From Clostridiales bacterium (GTDB lineage Bacteria; Bacillota; Clostridia; Christensenellales; DUVY01), in the NCBI GenBank assembly GCA_031290295.1, contig JAITNT010000042.1, positions 1-11,285 on the forward strand: a DNA stretch of 11,285 nt. The letters are read 5' to 3'. Shown piece by piece: positions 1-6,373 of this stretch (within the stretch, counting starts at the first letter, position 1; every line of letters starts with the position of its first letter). The translations under genes and the position numbers were made by a program. Under the pieces are notes generated by a model. The model did not search any database and was not told where the DNA came from. It saw only the letters and a program-made list of their open reading frames with translations.

Positions 1-1
1 C

Positions 2-286
2 AATTCTACGTTTTATCGCGAAAAGGAATTCATGCTTTATAAGCGTACGGAGGAGGGCGCGGATAAGGTGATAATTCAGGGCATTATCGACCTGCTTATT
101 GTAGAGCCCGACGGCGCGACCGTGGTTGATTTCAAAACCTCGTCCGCCTCGGACGCATACGTGAGCCGCCGATATGCGCGGCAGCTGGAGCTTTATGCGG
201 AGGCGGTTACGCTTGCTCTTAAAATCCCCGTAAAAAGAAAAATTATTTATTCCGTGTTCGGGCGGAGGGAGATAACGCCGGGTTGA
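2..286 (+). CDS. addA: AddA helicase-nuclease, C-terminal nuclease end (5' partial)
   Basis: This is the last 94 codons of a gene that begins before the window; the frame is open from base 2 to the TGA at 284-286. It carries the PD-(D/E)XK nuclease core found at the C-terminus of AddA, the ATP-dependent helicase-exonuclease subunit of AddAB that processes double-strand ends for RecA loading (the Firmicute counterpart of RecBCD). Visible motifs, numbered in the fragment, are YREKEF (5-10), QGIID with the metal-binding Asp at 30, VVDFKT with Asp43 and Lys45, and the QLELYA motif (61-66) that closes the nuclease domain. AddB also has such a domain but binds an Fe-S cluster through cysteines; this fragment has no Cys, which favours AddA. 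A terminator-like hairpin follows at 398-438, so this is probably the end of its operon. Confidence 0.85.
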   Translation, partial: NSTFYREKEFMLYKRTEEGADKVIIQGIIDLLIVEPDGATVVDFKTSSASDAYVSRRYARQLELYAEAVTLALKIPVKRKIIYSVFGRREITPG

Positions 287-397
287 GCATGCTTTACGGC
301 GCAAAACTTATCGCAAATTTCTCGCAAGCCGGGAGCAATTTACACTCTTTTTACGCCGAATGCTTCGCTAACGCTCACCGCATACGGCCGGCATAGG

Positions 398-438
398 GCT
401 TTATTCGCGGGAAACCCGCGAATAGAGAAAGCGTTTTT
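398..438 (+). terminator. Rho-independent terminator after addA
   Basis: A perfect 10-bp stem (402-411 with 415-424) encloses a 3-nt AAA loop. It can be extended by four more pairs (398-401 with 429-432) across a 4-nt bulge, and GTTTTT follows at 433-438. It lies 112 bp after the addA stop and just before the next promoter, which fits transcription termination. Confidence 0.6.
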
Positions 439-490
439 CATGCGGGTTCACGCGGTTGCCATACAGCTTTACAACATTCCGGATATTTTG

Positions 491-519
491 TTGACAAAGG
501 TTTTCCTTTAGTGTATACT
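491..519 (+). promoter_or_regulatory. SigA-type promoter of the lipoprotein gene
   Basis: TTGACA at 491-496 and TATACT at 514-519 are separated by exactly 17 bp, close to the housekeeping sigma consensus. The predicted start of transcription near 526 would leave a leader of about 43 nt before the ATG at 569. It may also serve the downstream ABC operon, for which no separate promoter is apparent. Confidence 0.78.
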
Positions 520-568
520 AAAAATAGTCTATAAATATAGACAATAAAAAATTAAGGGGTACCCGACT

Positions 569-1001
569 ATGAAAACAATTGCTATCAGAAAAATAGGCAT
601 GCTGATTTTAGCGCTAATGCTTGCGTTTTCCCTTACCGCTTGTGGGGGGCAATGACGGGGATACAAGCAAAAAAGACAATACGATTGACACAAAGTATCA
701 AGGCACATACAGGTACAACGGGGCTACAATAGTTGTCACGGCAACAACGGTATCGATGACAAATGCTCCTATGGACAAAATTTCAATTGCCGGAACAACA
801 TACAAGAATGTGGCTGTTTCTTTTTCGGCGATAACGGTAGAGTATTCAAAGAGCGGAAATGCATGTAATATAACGGCTAAGCCGCAACTAAATACTTCTG
901 CTATTACTAACGGTCTTATCGGTTCGGCAAGCGTAACCTTGACGGCAAAGCTAAACAGTAATTCTACGGTAACGTTTGACGGTAAAACATACAAAAAGTA
1001 A
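569..1001 (+). pseudogene. Small secreted lipoprotein, frameshifted in a G6 run
   Basis: The ATG at 569 has a good Shine-Dalgarno sequence (AAGGGG, 554-559) and begins a typical lipoprotein signal peptide: positive N-terminus (K2, R7, K8), hydrophobic core, and lipobox LTAC with Cys25. In this frame translation stops at 653-655, four codons after the Cys codon, giving only 28 residues. The mature part continues in the +1 frame from about 642 to the TAA at 999-1001. Removing one G from the run at 644-649 joins both parts into a 143-residue lipoprotein reading C-G-G-N-D-G-D after the lipobox. The mature 119 residues are Thr/Ser/Val-rich with alternating polar and hydrophobic residues, suggesting a small beta fold; I do not recognise a family. 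The downstream frame has no usable start: its first candidate is a TTG at 621 without a ribosome site and would lose the signal peptide. A sequencing error, a true mutation, or slippage-controlled expression are all possible. Confidence 0.72.
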
Positions 1002-1016
1002 CACATATTTGTGTTA
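999..1016 (+). promoter_or_regulatory. 18-bp palindrome overlapping the lipoprotein stop
   Basis: TAACACA (999-1005) and TGTGTTA (1010-1016) form a perfect 7-bp inverted repeat around TATT, starting on the TAA stop codon. It may be a hairpin at the 3' end of the lipoprotein message or an operator for the ABC operon. There is no T-run directly after it, so it is not a terminator by itself. Confidence 0.3.
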
Positions 1017-1021
1017 AGTCA

Positions 1022-1059
1022 CAAAATGCGGCGTTAAGTATGTTTAGCGCCGCATTTTG
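1022..1059 (+). terminator. Hairpin between lipoprotein and ABC operon (terminator or attenuator)
   Basis: Eleven perfect pairs join 1023-1033 to 1048-1058, closed further by C1022-G1059 and extended inward by G-T/A-T pairs. The 3' arm ends in TTTT but GCCGC follows, so the T-tract is short. With no recognisable promoter between it and the ATPase gene, it is more likely a partial terminator that lowers expression of the exporter relative to the lipoprotein. Confidence 0.5.
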
Positions 1060-1076
1060 CCGCAAGCGGAGATATT

Positions 1077-1730
1077 ATGGTTGAAATACGCAATTTAAGC
1101 AAGAAATACGGGGATTTTTTTGCCCTAAATGACATTTCCATGACCGTTGAGCAGGGCGACTATACCGCGGTTATGGGGCGTTCAGGCAGCGGAAAATCCA
1201 CGCTTTTGCATATAATCGGCGGTTTGGACAAGGCTACGGTCGGTCAAATTTTGTTCGAGGGCGAGGATATCGCCGCATTTTCTGAAAAGCGGGCGGCGCG
1301 GTATCGGAATCAAAAAATAGGCTTCGTCTTTCAAGCCTTTCATTTAGAGCCGTCTTACAGCGTTTATAAAAACATGGAAATCCCCTTGCTTATCGCGGGA
1401 ACGGAAAAGGAAGAACGGCGGGAGCGCATAAAAAAGTACGCGGACAAGCTGGGAATTTCCGAGAAGCTTAACAGCGTTTCGCGGACTCTGTCTGGCGGAG
1501 AAAAGCAGCGGGCGGCAATCGCACGCGCGTTGATAACGGAGCCGAAGCTCATATTGGCGGACGAGCCGTGCGGAAATCTGGATTCCGTAAATGCCGGAAC
1601 GATTATGGATATTTTCGATATGCTCAATAGCGAGGGTAAAACTATTTTATTAGTTACGCATCAGGAGGGCGATGCTAAAAGGGCGAGAAAAAGAATAGTA
1701 TTGCACGACGGAGCCGTAATGAATGAATAG
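1077..1730 (+). CDS. ABC transporter ATPase of the MacB/LolD family
   Basis: This 217-residue protein is the stand-alone cytoplasmic nucleotide-binding subunit that powers the two FtsX-type permeases encoded next. All expected motifs are present: Walker A GRSGSGKST (34-42), Q-loop Gln86, ABC signature LSGGEKQ (138-144), Walker B LILADE (158-163) with catalytic Glu163, D-loop NLD (167-169) and switch His195. The EPxGNLD segment that marks the MacB/LolD/FtsE group reads EPCGNLD here, with Cys in place of the usual Thr or Ser. Length is normal for the family. The ATG at 1077 has GGAG at 1068-1071. Its end overlaps the first permease gene by 8 bp, indicating translational coupling. Family members act in lipoprotein release, peptide resistance or cell-envelope remodelling rather than classical import; the substrate cannot be read from the sequence. 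No two-component system of the BceRS type is next to it. Confidence 0.93.
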   Translation: MVEIRNLSKKYGDFFALNDISMTVEQGDYTAVMGRSGSGKSTLLHIIGGLDKATVGQILFEGEDIAAFSEKRAARYRNQKIGFVFQAFHLEPSYSVYKNMEIPLLIAGTEKEERRERIKKYADKLGISEKLNSVSRTLSGGEKQRAAIARALITEPKLILADEPCGNLDSVNAGTIMDIFDMLNSEGKTILLVTHQEGDAKRARKRIVLHDGAVMNE

Positions 1731-2883
1731 GAAGAATTTTTTCGAGTTCTTACGGTTGGAAATTTGTTCGGCGAAAAAATATTACATTATATTTTTTTTG
1801 ATATTGACAAGCTTTTTTTCGATAACGATGTCTATGTTTTCCAGTGCGGTCGTCGTTCCCGCGCAATACAAGGCGAATTTGAGGGAGGCCTTTCCGAAAG
1901 GCACGTCGCTATTGTCTATGGGAAGCCCGGAAAAAACCGTAGGAATGCAAGAGGCGGGCGTGGACTACATCAGTTTTATGTATAACGGCATAACGCATAA
2001 TGCTTCCCTTAAAAACGGGTCGAGCATTTTAGATAATTTGCTAGGCGAAGCGCAGCTGTTCAAGAACGTTTTTAATAAAACCTCTTATATGTCAAGGCTG
2101 GACGGCTTGTGCGTTTCGGGCAGAATGTGGAGTGAGGACGACAACGGCGTCAAAAATCAAATTTGGTTATCGAAGCCTGCCGCGGCGGCGTTGCAAGCGT
2201 CCGTCGGGCATGAGGTAGAATTGACGGGTCGCGCGGCGGACGTGCGGTTGGCGGTTATCGGAATTTACGAGGAAAACGCGGAGGAAGATAACACTCCGGC
2301 ATTTGTAATTTCTTACGGCACGGCGTATGCAATTTTAGACGGCGTTGGCGAGGGTACGTTTTTTTTGGAAATCTACGATGTGACGCGGATAGCGCGGGTC
2401 GTCAACGAGCTGGACAAAAGAGGCATTGACTGGTTCGATATGTCCGGCACGGTTGACAACGTAAACGCAATCGCTTCCTCCGAAACCTTGTTTTGGGTCT
2501 TAACGGTAATATTGCTGATTATCGGAGCTTTCGCGGCGGCAAATGTTTTGGCAATGCTTGTAAAGGTTCGTGAAAAGACGTACGGCTTATATAAAATGCT
2601 GGGAGCGGAAACGAATTATATTATGAACCTCGCCTTTTCGGCGCTGTCTTTTTTGCTTACCTTTTCGGCGGTCTTCGGCATATTTTTTTCCGTGTTAATA
2701 AACGGATATTTCGACGGGATAGCCCTTGATTTGTTTAACGCGGATTTTAAGATCGGCTTAGTTTGGTACGCGCCGGTCGCGGTAATCGCAATCAATTCGC
2801 TGTTTCTTTTGCTGCGTTATTTTCGGACTAAACGCAGGCTTGACAAAATTTCCCCGTTGATTGTTTTAACCGAGGAAACGTAA
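1723..2883 (+). CDS. FtsX-type ABC permease, first of two
   Basis: This 386-residue membrane protein has the MacB/FtsX topology: one N-terminal membrane helix (about 20-45), a large extracytoplasmic domain (about 46-254), and three C-terminal helices (about 255-280, 303-327, 346-365). The cytoplasmic loop after helix 2 carries KVREKTYGLYKMLGA (281-295), the FtsX-family coupling segment that contacts the ATPase. The family does not pass substrate through a channel like importers; it transmits ATP-driven motion to the periplasmic or extracellular domain (mechanotransmission). The start at 1723 lies inside the ATPase gene (8-bp overlap). The stop is 3 bp before the second permease, so ATPase and both permeases are certainly one operon and probably form a heterodimeric permease. 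The extracytoplasmic domain is not one I can assign to a known substrate class. Confidence 0.88.
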   Translation: MNRKNFFEFLRLEICSAKKYYIIFFLILTSFFSITMSMFSSAVVVPAQYKANLREAFPKGTSLLSMGSPEKTVGMQEAGVDYISFMYNGITHNASLKNGSSILDNLLGEAQLFKNVFNKTSYMSRLDGLCVSGRMWSEDDNGVKNQIWLSKPAAAALQASVGHEVELTGRAADVRLAVIGIYEENAEEDNTPAFVISYGTAYAILDGVGEGTFFLEIYDVTRIARVVNELDKRGIDWFDMSGTVDNVNAIASSETLFWVLTVILLIIGAFAAANVLAMLVKVREKTYGLYKMLGAETNYIMNLAFSALSFLLTFSAVFGIFFSVLINGYFDGIALDLFNADFKIGLVWYAPVAVIAINSLFLLLRYFRTKRRLDKISPLIVLTEET

Positions 2884-2886
2884 GCT

Positions 2887-4188
2887 ATGAAATATATCGA
2901 TACGGTTAAAATTTCATGCTATAATTTGGTGCGGAGAAAAAACACGTCGATCAAAATACTCGCGGGATTTTTCTTTGTCGTTATTTTGTGCGCAAGCTTT
3001 ATTTCCTTTAACGTTTCGGTTGCGGTGCAGTTCGACGCCATGCTGAACAAGCAGCTTTCCGCGAATTTTATTAGAATAGGCACCGGCACCGCGCTGTCGG
3101 ACGAGCAACATGCGTACCTTAATTCTCTTGAAAAGGTAAACGAGATCCGAACCAGACACCGTCGGCATTTTTCGGGCGAATCCGTTTATGATATTTCCGT
3201 CGGCGGAGAGCCGTATTTTAAGCGGTATATCGACGAGCATTTTTGGTTGACCTCCTTGGACGGTTCGGAGCTGATAGCCGGAAACGAAATAAAGGAGCTT
3301 GGCAAGCGGGCGTACGCGGCAAATTTGGTAGATATTACAAAAATGGGAGATAAGGACGTGATATTCTCGAACGCCTTTTTGGTAAGTGCCGGAATCAGCC
3401 CGTCTGACATTCTTAACAAACGGATAAGTATAAAGGAAATCATTAACGAGGGACACCCCGAGTTTGACCCCGACAGAGACGTCGAAATAATATTGCAGGA
3501 TTATACCGTTATCGGCGTTTTTGATCAAAGCCTTGATCTGCTTACGGGGCGGGCGGATTATAATGAGAAAAGCGAGTTGTTCGTGAAGAATATGCCGTCG
3601 GATTTTAACGGGTTTGACAATGTGACCACCGATTTGTTTTTCGACAACTACACGGACGGGAATGAAACCTTTGCGGCGGTAAAGGCGTATTTTGCGGAAT
3701 GGGAGAACGACGGCTCCGGCTCCGTTCACTATACGGCGGACTACATCTATACCAGATATGTTGTTTTGGAGCGGCAGCAACGGCTTTGTAATAAAATTAT
3801 ATCGCTTATAGGAATAGTTCTGCTTGCCGCGCTGATGATTAATCTTATCGTAATTTTGTTGTTCGACATAAAGAAGAAAGGGGGTTATTTCGGCGTGCTT
3901 AAAGCGCAAGGCATGACAAACGCAAACATATTTCAGATTATCTTTAACGAGCTGTATCTGTTGTTTTCCGTTGCGGCGGTCGCGGCAATGGCCGTTACCG
4001 TTTTGATTATGGAGCTTGTAAGCGGCATGACAAACAAACTTGTCGGCATAACGACCTCGCTAAACGCCGGGGCTTACGGATTGATATTTCTATCGGTCAT
4101 TGCCGCCGGACTTTTGGTCGTGTTTTTGCTTAGTCTCCTGCTGATAAAATCACGCCTAAAACGCACGGCGGCTAGATTATTAAGCTAA
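2887..4188 (+). CDS. FtsX-type ABC permease, second of two
   Basis: This 433-residue protein repeats the architecture of its neighbour: helix 1 at about 22-46, a longer extracytoplasmic domain (about 47-300), then helices at about 303-327, 349-376 and 397-421. The loop after helix 2 reads DIKKKGGYFGVLKAQGMT (327-344), the FtsX coupling segment, and the C-terminus is basic (KSRLKR, 421-426). The external domain is about 50 residues longer than in the first permease and shows no clear similarity to it by eye, so the pair is probably asymmetric, like LolC/LolE. The start is set by the ATG 3 bp after the preceding stop, with GAGG at 2872-2875 inside the upstream gene. No convincing terminator follows; transcription may continue toward 4453. 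Confidence 0.87.
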   Translation: MKYIDTVKISCYNLVRRKNTSIKILAGFFFVVILCASFISFNVSVAVQFDAMLNKQLSANFIRIGTGTALSDEQHAYLNSLEKVNEIRTRHRRHFSGESVYDISVGGEPYFKRYIDEHFWLTSLDGSELIAGNEIKELGKRAYAANLVDITKMGDKDVIFSNAFLVSAGISPSDILNKRISIKEIINEGHPEFDPDRDVEIILQDYTVIGVFDQSLDLLTGRADYNEKSELFVKNMPSDFNGFDNVTTDLFFDNYTDGNETFAAVKAYFAEWENDGSGSVHYTADYIYTRYVVLERQQRLCNKIISLIGIVLLAALMINLIVILLFDIKKKGGYFGVLKAQGMTNANIFQIIFNELYLLFSVAAVAAMAVTVLIMELVSGMTNKLVGITTSLNAGAYGLIFLSVIAAGLLVVFLLSLLLIKSRLKRTAARLLS

Positions 4189-4229
4189 AAATAAAAAAGC
4201 TCGAAAAAAACCGTAAATTGCAACTAATG

Positions 4230-4240
4230 AAGCGGCGGAA
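4230..4240 (+). repeat. Intergenic copy of the AAGCGGCGGAA motif
   Basis: The 11-mer AAGCGGCGGAA occurs here, between the permease gene and the membrane-protein gene, and again at 7690-7700 and 7740-7750. All three copies are on the plus strand and between genes. A partial complement (GCCGCCTT) lies 50 bp downstream at 4290-4297 and could pair with it. Confidence 0.4.
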
Positions 4241-4347
4241 GCATAAATTTGTTGCAGTCGATTTTGGCTGTTTTACAACTTTACAATTTGCCGCCTTACA
4301 AATTTCTCAAAATTTACATAAAAAGCCTAGCAATTTGCGTTTGACTA

Positions 4348-4356
4348 TGTTATAAT
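4348..4356 (+). promoter_or_regulatory. Extended -10 promoter candidate
   Basis: TG at 4348-4349, one base, then a perfect TATAAT (4351-4356) forms an extended -10 element, which can work without a good -35 box. None with 16-18 bp spacing is present. An AT-rich palindrome, TAATAA-A-TTATTA, follows at 4359-4371. This would be the distal of two promoters for the gene at 4453. Confidence 0.45.
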
Positions 4357-4381
4357 GTAATAAATTATTATACGCAAGAAG

Positions 4382-4410
4382 TTGTCCTTTTTGTATAATA
4401 GGTGTATACT
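4382..4410 (+). promoter_or_regulatory. Proximal promoter of the membrane-protein gene, with palindromic operator
   Basis: TTGTCC (4382-4387) and TATACT (4405-4410) are 17 bp apart, a plausible SigA promoter that would start transcription near 4417 and leave a leader of about 36 nt. The -10 box lies inside an inverted repeat, GTATA-CTGT-TATAC (4404-4417), placed where a bound repressor would block the polymerase. Confidence 0.55.
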
Positions 4411-4452
4411 GTTATACGTTAAGGCTTGACTTTATGTAATAAGGAGACGGAT

Positions 4453-5586
4453 ATGGATAAATTCTTTTCGGACTTGTTGGACGGTATCACTAAGGCGGTC
4501 GACGTTACGATTGCCTACATGCTGATTATCAGTTTGGGTCTTATTCTCGCAATTTTCCTTATAGGCGGGCTTATCGGCTTGTTGTCGAGTTACAGCTTGA
4601 GATACAAATCCGCCGCCAAAAAAGCGACGGTTTATCTCGGCAAATCCGAGAATCTCGTAGGCGTGGAGGAATACATGGTCAAGCTGCCCAAGGCCGCCCG
4701 TCTCGCCTGGTCGAATTATTACAAGAAGCGCGTCGGCAAGCCGTCGGAAAACATGACGGTAGAGGCGTGCCTGGACGTTCCGTTGCGCCGTTCGGCGATC
4801 GTCATTGTCGGACGGATTCTTTTGATTGCCGCGCCGGTGTCGGCGGCGTATATCGCTTTTTGGTACGCCGTAAACGATACGCTCTGGTCGGCGGGATTCT
4901 TTGCGTCGCTGTTGATACTTGTCGTTTTGGTATGCGTACTGTATCTTATACTTTATGTTATCCGCAAGGCTAATTATTCGGCAATTCTCAAAAAACACGT
5001 TGCCTTTACCACCGCTCTTGACGACGAAATCGTCGAAAGCGCGGTGCCCGTAGTAGAAAGCCCCGCGGAGGTCGCAATCGCCGAGCCGGTGTTCGTTGCG
5101 GAAACGTCCTCCGTATTATACGATTTTGTGCCTGCGGCGGTAAACGAAGCCGAGGTACAGGCGACCGCCGAGGCAAAATCCTCCGAAGCTGTAAGACACG
5201 AAACGGAGGACGCTGCCGAGTACCGCCGCTCTCTTGACGAGCAGATAGCCGCGCAACGCTTGGCTAACGAGCAGTTAATACGCAATACGCGCATTGCGGA
5301 CGCGCATGCGCAGGCGGCGCGCGCTCAAGCCGTAGCCGCCGCGCAAGCCGCCGCTTCCGCTCAAGCGGCAGCCGCCGCGCATAACGAGGTCGAACTTAAC
5401 GAATTCCTTCTCCGCGTAGATAAGATTATCCGCGAGTGCGCTCCGCTCAAAACGATGAAGGAAGCCGCCATCAAAATTCAAATGGAACGTTCCCGTCCCG
5501 AGTATCGCTCGATAGAAACGCAGCGTAAGCTTAACGAAGCTCTCAGCAGACTTCTTAAAGCTATGCAAGCTCACATAAACGTTTAA
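4453..5586 (+). CDS. Unrecognised membrane protein with Ala/Gln-rich helical tail
   Basis: I do not recognise this 377-residue protein. The ATG at 4453 is chosen over an in-frame TTG at 4426 because AAGGAG lies at 4441-4446 with 6 bp spacing. Three membrane helices are visible (about 17-46, 113-139, 146-170). The loop between the first two is Lys/Arg-rich, so by the positive-inside rule the N-terminus is outside and the C-terminal half is cytoplasmic. That half has three parts: an acidic Val/Ala/Pro/Glu-rich linker (about 190-255); a long helical stretch (258-312) that becomes almost only Ala and Gln with a 12-residue internal repeat; and a compact charged C-terminal segment (313-377) of predicted helices. 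It may be a scaffold or envelope-associated coiled-coil protein, but no enzymatic motif is visible. The gene stands alone between its own promoters and a strong terminator. Confidence 0.8.
   Translation: MDKFFSDLLDGITKAVDVTIAYMLIISLGLILAIFLIGGLIGLLSSYSLRYKSAAKKATVYLGKSENLVGVEEYMVKLPKAARLAWSNYYKKRVGKPSENMTVEACLDVPLRRSAIVIVGRILLIAAPVSAAYIAFWYAVNDTLWSAGFFASLLILVVLVCVLYLILYVIRKANYSAILKKHVAFTTALDDEIVESAVPVVESPAEVAIAEPVFVAETSSVLYDFVPAAVNEAEVQATAEAKSSEAVRHETEDAAEYRRSLDEQIAAQRLANEQLIRNTRIADAHAQAARAQAVAAAQAAASAQAAAAAHNEVELNEFLLRVDKIIRECAPLKTMKEAAIKIQMERSRPEYRSIETQRKLNEALSRLLKAMQAHINV
5323..5381 (+). repeat. 36-bp internal duplication in the Ala-rich segment
   Basis: A 23-bp block at 5323-5345 recurs at 5359-5381 with 21 of 23 bases the same, a period of 36 bp or 12 codons. 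It encodes the AQAVAAAQAAAS / AQAAAAAH units. The near-identity at DNA level, including third codon positions, suggests a recent duplication or slippage within the gene. Confidence 0.6.
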
Positions 5587-5607
5587 CGGGTGATTTAATT
5601 TTTAAGA

Positions 5608-5659
5608 GCCGTCCCTTTTGGAGTTGTTGCGAAACAACGCCGAGGGGACGGCTTTTTTT
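5608..5659 (+). terminator. Strong terminator of the membrane-protein gene
   Basis: GCCGTCCC (5608-5615) pairs perfectly with GGGACGGC (5645-5652), followed at once by seven T (5653-5659). Inside, GTTGTT and AACAAC (5623-5628, 5633-5638) form a second stem around GCGA. It starts about 20 bp after the stop codon at 5584-5586. Confidence 0.85.
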
Positions 5660-5663
5660 ATTC

Positions 5664-5708
5664 CCGTTTTTGAGTTGTTGTAAAACAACGATAAAGGACG
5701 GTCTTTTT
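5664..5708 (+). terminator. Degenerate second copy of the terminator
   Basis: The core of the previous terminator is repeated 51 bp further on: 5672-5690 matches 5621-5639 at 17 of 19 bases, with the same GTTGTT/AACAAC stem (5674-5679, 5684-5689). The tail with GGACGG, a T-run and CCCG is also repeated. The outer stem has decayed to CCGT/ACGG (5664-5667, 5698-5701), followed by five T at 5704-5708. It looks like a tandem duplication that has lost strength. Confidence 0.5.
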
Positions 5709-5740
5709 ATACCCGTATCTTTTTAAGGCGGATAAAAATA

Positions 5741-5768
5741 ACGGCTTCCCGTTCGATAGGGAAGCCGT
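5741..5768 (-). terminator. Terminator of the toxin-antitoxin operon, likely bidirectional
   Basis: A perfect 10-bp stem (5741-5750 with 5759-5768) encloses an 8-nt loop. Read on the minus strand it is followed by TTATTTTTAT and lies 17 bp after the toxin stop. Read on the plus strand it ends in CTTTTG, so it may also back up the two plus-strand terminators. Confidence 0.75.
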
Positions 5769-5785
5769 CTTTTGTTTATGCAGGA

Positions 5786-6091
5786 TTATAAGTTTTCTTC
5801 TAGCAACTTCTTGAAGTTTCTTGCCGTGTGAATTATCCTTTGAATTGTTACGGTATCGTTTTGATTAGTGTAGAAGATATAATATTTATCAATAAGTATC
5901 CAACGGTAACGGTTATATTTTTTGATTTTTACCGGAATTCCCGATTCCGGAAATAACTTTAAGTTTTCGTATTTTTTTTGAATCTCGGCATATAACTCGT
6001 CGTAAGTATTCAAAGCTAAAATTCCGGCAAAATATAAAAATATTTCGTAAAGATCTTCGCCAACTAGACTACTGATTTCAAATTTTTTCAT
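5786..6091 (-). CDS. RelE/ParE-superfamily toxin
   Basis: The 101-residue product has the pattern of the RelE/ParE toxin fold. There is a helical N-terminal half with the spacing of family members (DLYEIFLYFAGI, 13-24; YENLKLFPESGIPV, 41-54), followed by the beta-sheet core YRWILIDKYYIFYT (62-75) and the closing strand IQRIIHTARNF (83-93), which matches the typical (I/V)xRIxHxxR(D/N) ending. Family members either cleave mRNA at the ribosome (RelE) or poison DNA gyrase (ParE). The sequence alone does not settle which; the R-I-I-H-T-A-R ending and lack of an obvious RelE catalytic set make me lean to the ParE/plasmid-stabilisation branch. The start ATG lies inside the antitoxin gene (14-bp overlap) with AGAAGG at 6096-6101, so translation is coupled to the antitoxin. 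Confidence 0.83.
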   Translation of the reverse strand: MKKFEISSLVGEDLYEIFLYFAGILALNTYDELYAEIQKKYENLKLFPESGIPVKIKKYNRYRWILIDKYYIFYTNQNDTVTIQRIIHTARNFKKLLEENL

Positions 6092-6344
6092 ATTGCCTTC
6101 TAATATCTGCTTCTCGCGCTATTCTGAGTATTTCAAATTCCTCTAATGACATGGTCTCCTTGCAATCCTCCGCTTCTTGCAAGAGCGCGCAAAGCTCTTG
6201 CTTGGCTTGCTCCAATTCCTCGGCTTCAGTGTTTATGACTTTGCATTTTGTTTTGCCATTTTTTAGGTAGAACGGTTTTCCGTTTTCCATAGCTTTGGAT
6301 ATCTTTTCTGTGTCCTGTAATTTGATTACTTGTATATTCGGCAT
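6078..6344 (-). CDS. Phd/YefM-like antitoxin
   Basis: This 88-residue protein is encoded first in the pair, directly upstream of and overlapping the toxin. Its N-terminal half (VIKLQDTEKISKAMENGKP, 6-24, then FYLKNGKTKCKVINTE) resembles the Phd/YefM type, in which a short beta-alpha fold binds the operon DNA. The charged helical C-terminal half (about 40-88, many Glu/Lys/Arg) is what would wrap around and neutralise the toxin. The start is well set by AGGAGG at 6353-6358 (minus strand), 8 bp from the ATG. Antitoxins of this group normally repress their own promoter, more strongly with toxin bound. The assignment rests on position, size and pattern rather than on a diagnostic motif. Confidence 0.72.
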   Translation of the reverse strand: MPNIQVIKLQDTEKISKAMENGKPFYLKNGKTKCKVINTEAEELEQAKQELCALLQEAEDCKETMSLEEFEILRIAREADIRRQYEKI

Positions 6345-6373
6345 AATAATTTCCTCCTATTGGATTTGTATAT

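Noticed and set aside
621-1001. Independent 126-residue protein starting at TTG 621
   Set aside because: The start has no ribosome site and lies inside the signal-peptide codons of the lipoprotein in another frame; the frameshift explanation accounts for both halves.
2914-3909. 331-residue open frame on the minus strand
   Set aside because: It lies fully opposite the second FtsX permease gene, is rich in Arg/His/Tyr with no recognisable domain, and has no promoter or ribosome site; it is a shadow of the plus-strand codon pattern.
4200-4320. Structured RNA or riboswitch after the second permease
   Set aside because: Several short inverted matches exist (for example 4245-4252 with 4298-4305), but they cross each other, are AT-rich and match no riboswitch class I know.
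4426-4452. TTG start extending the membrane protein by nine residues
   Set aside because: It lacks a ribosome site at the right distance, while the ATG at 4453 follows AAGGAG with 6 bp spacing; the extra codons would include that ribosome site itself.
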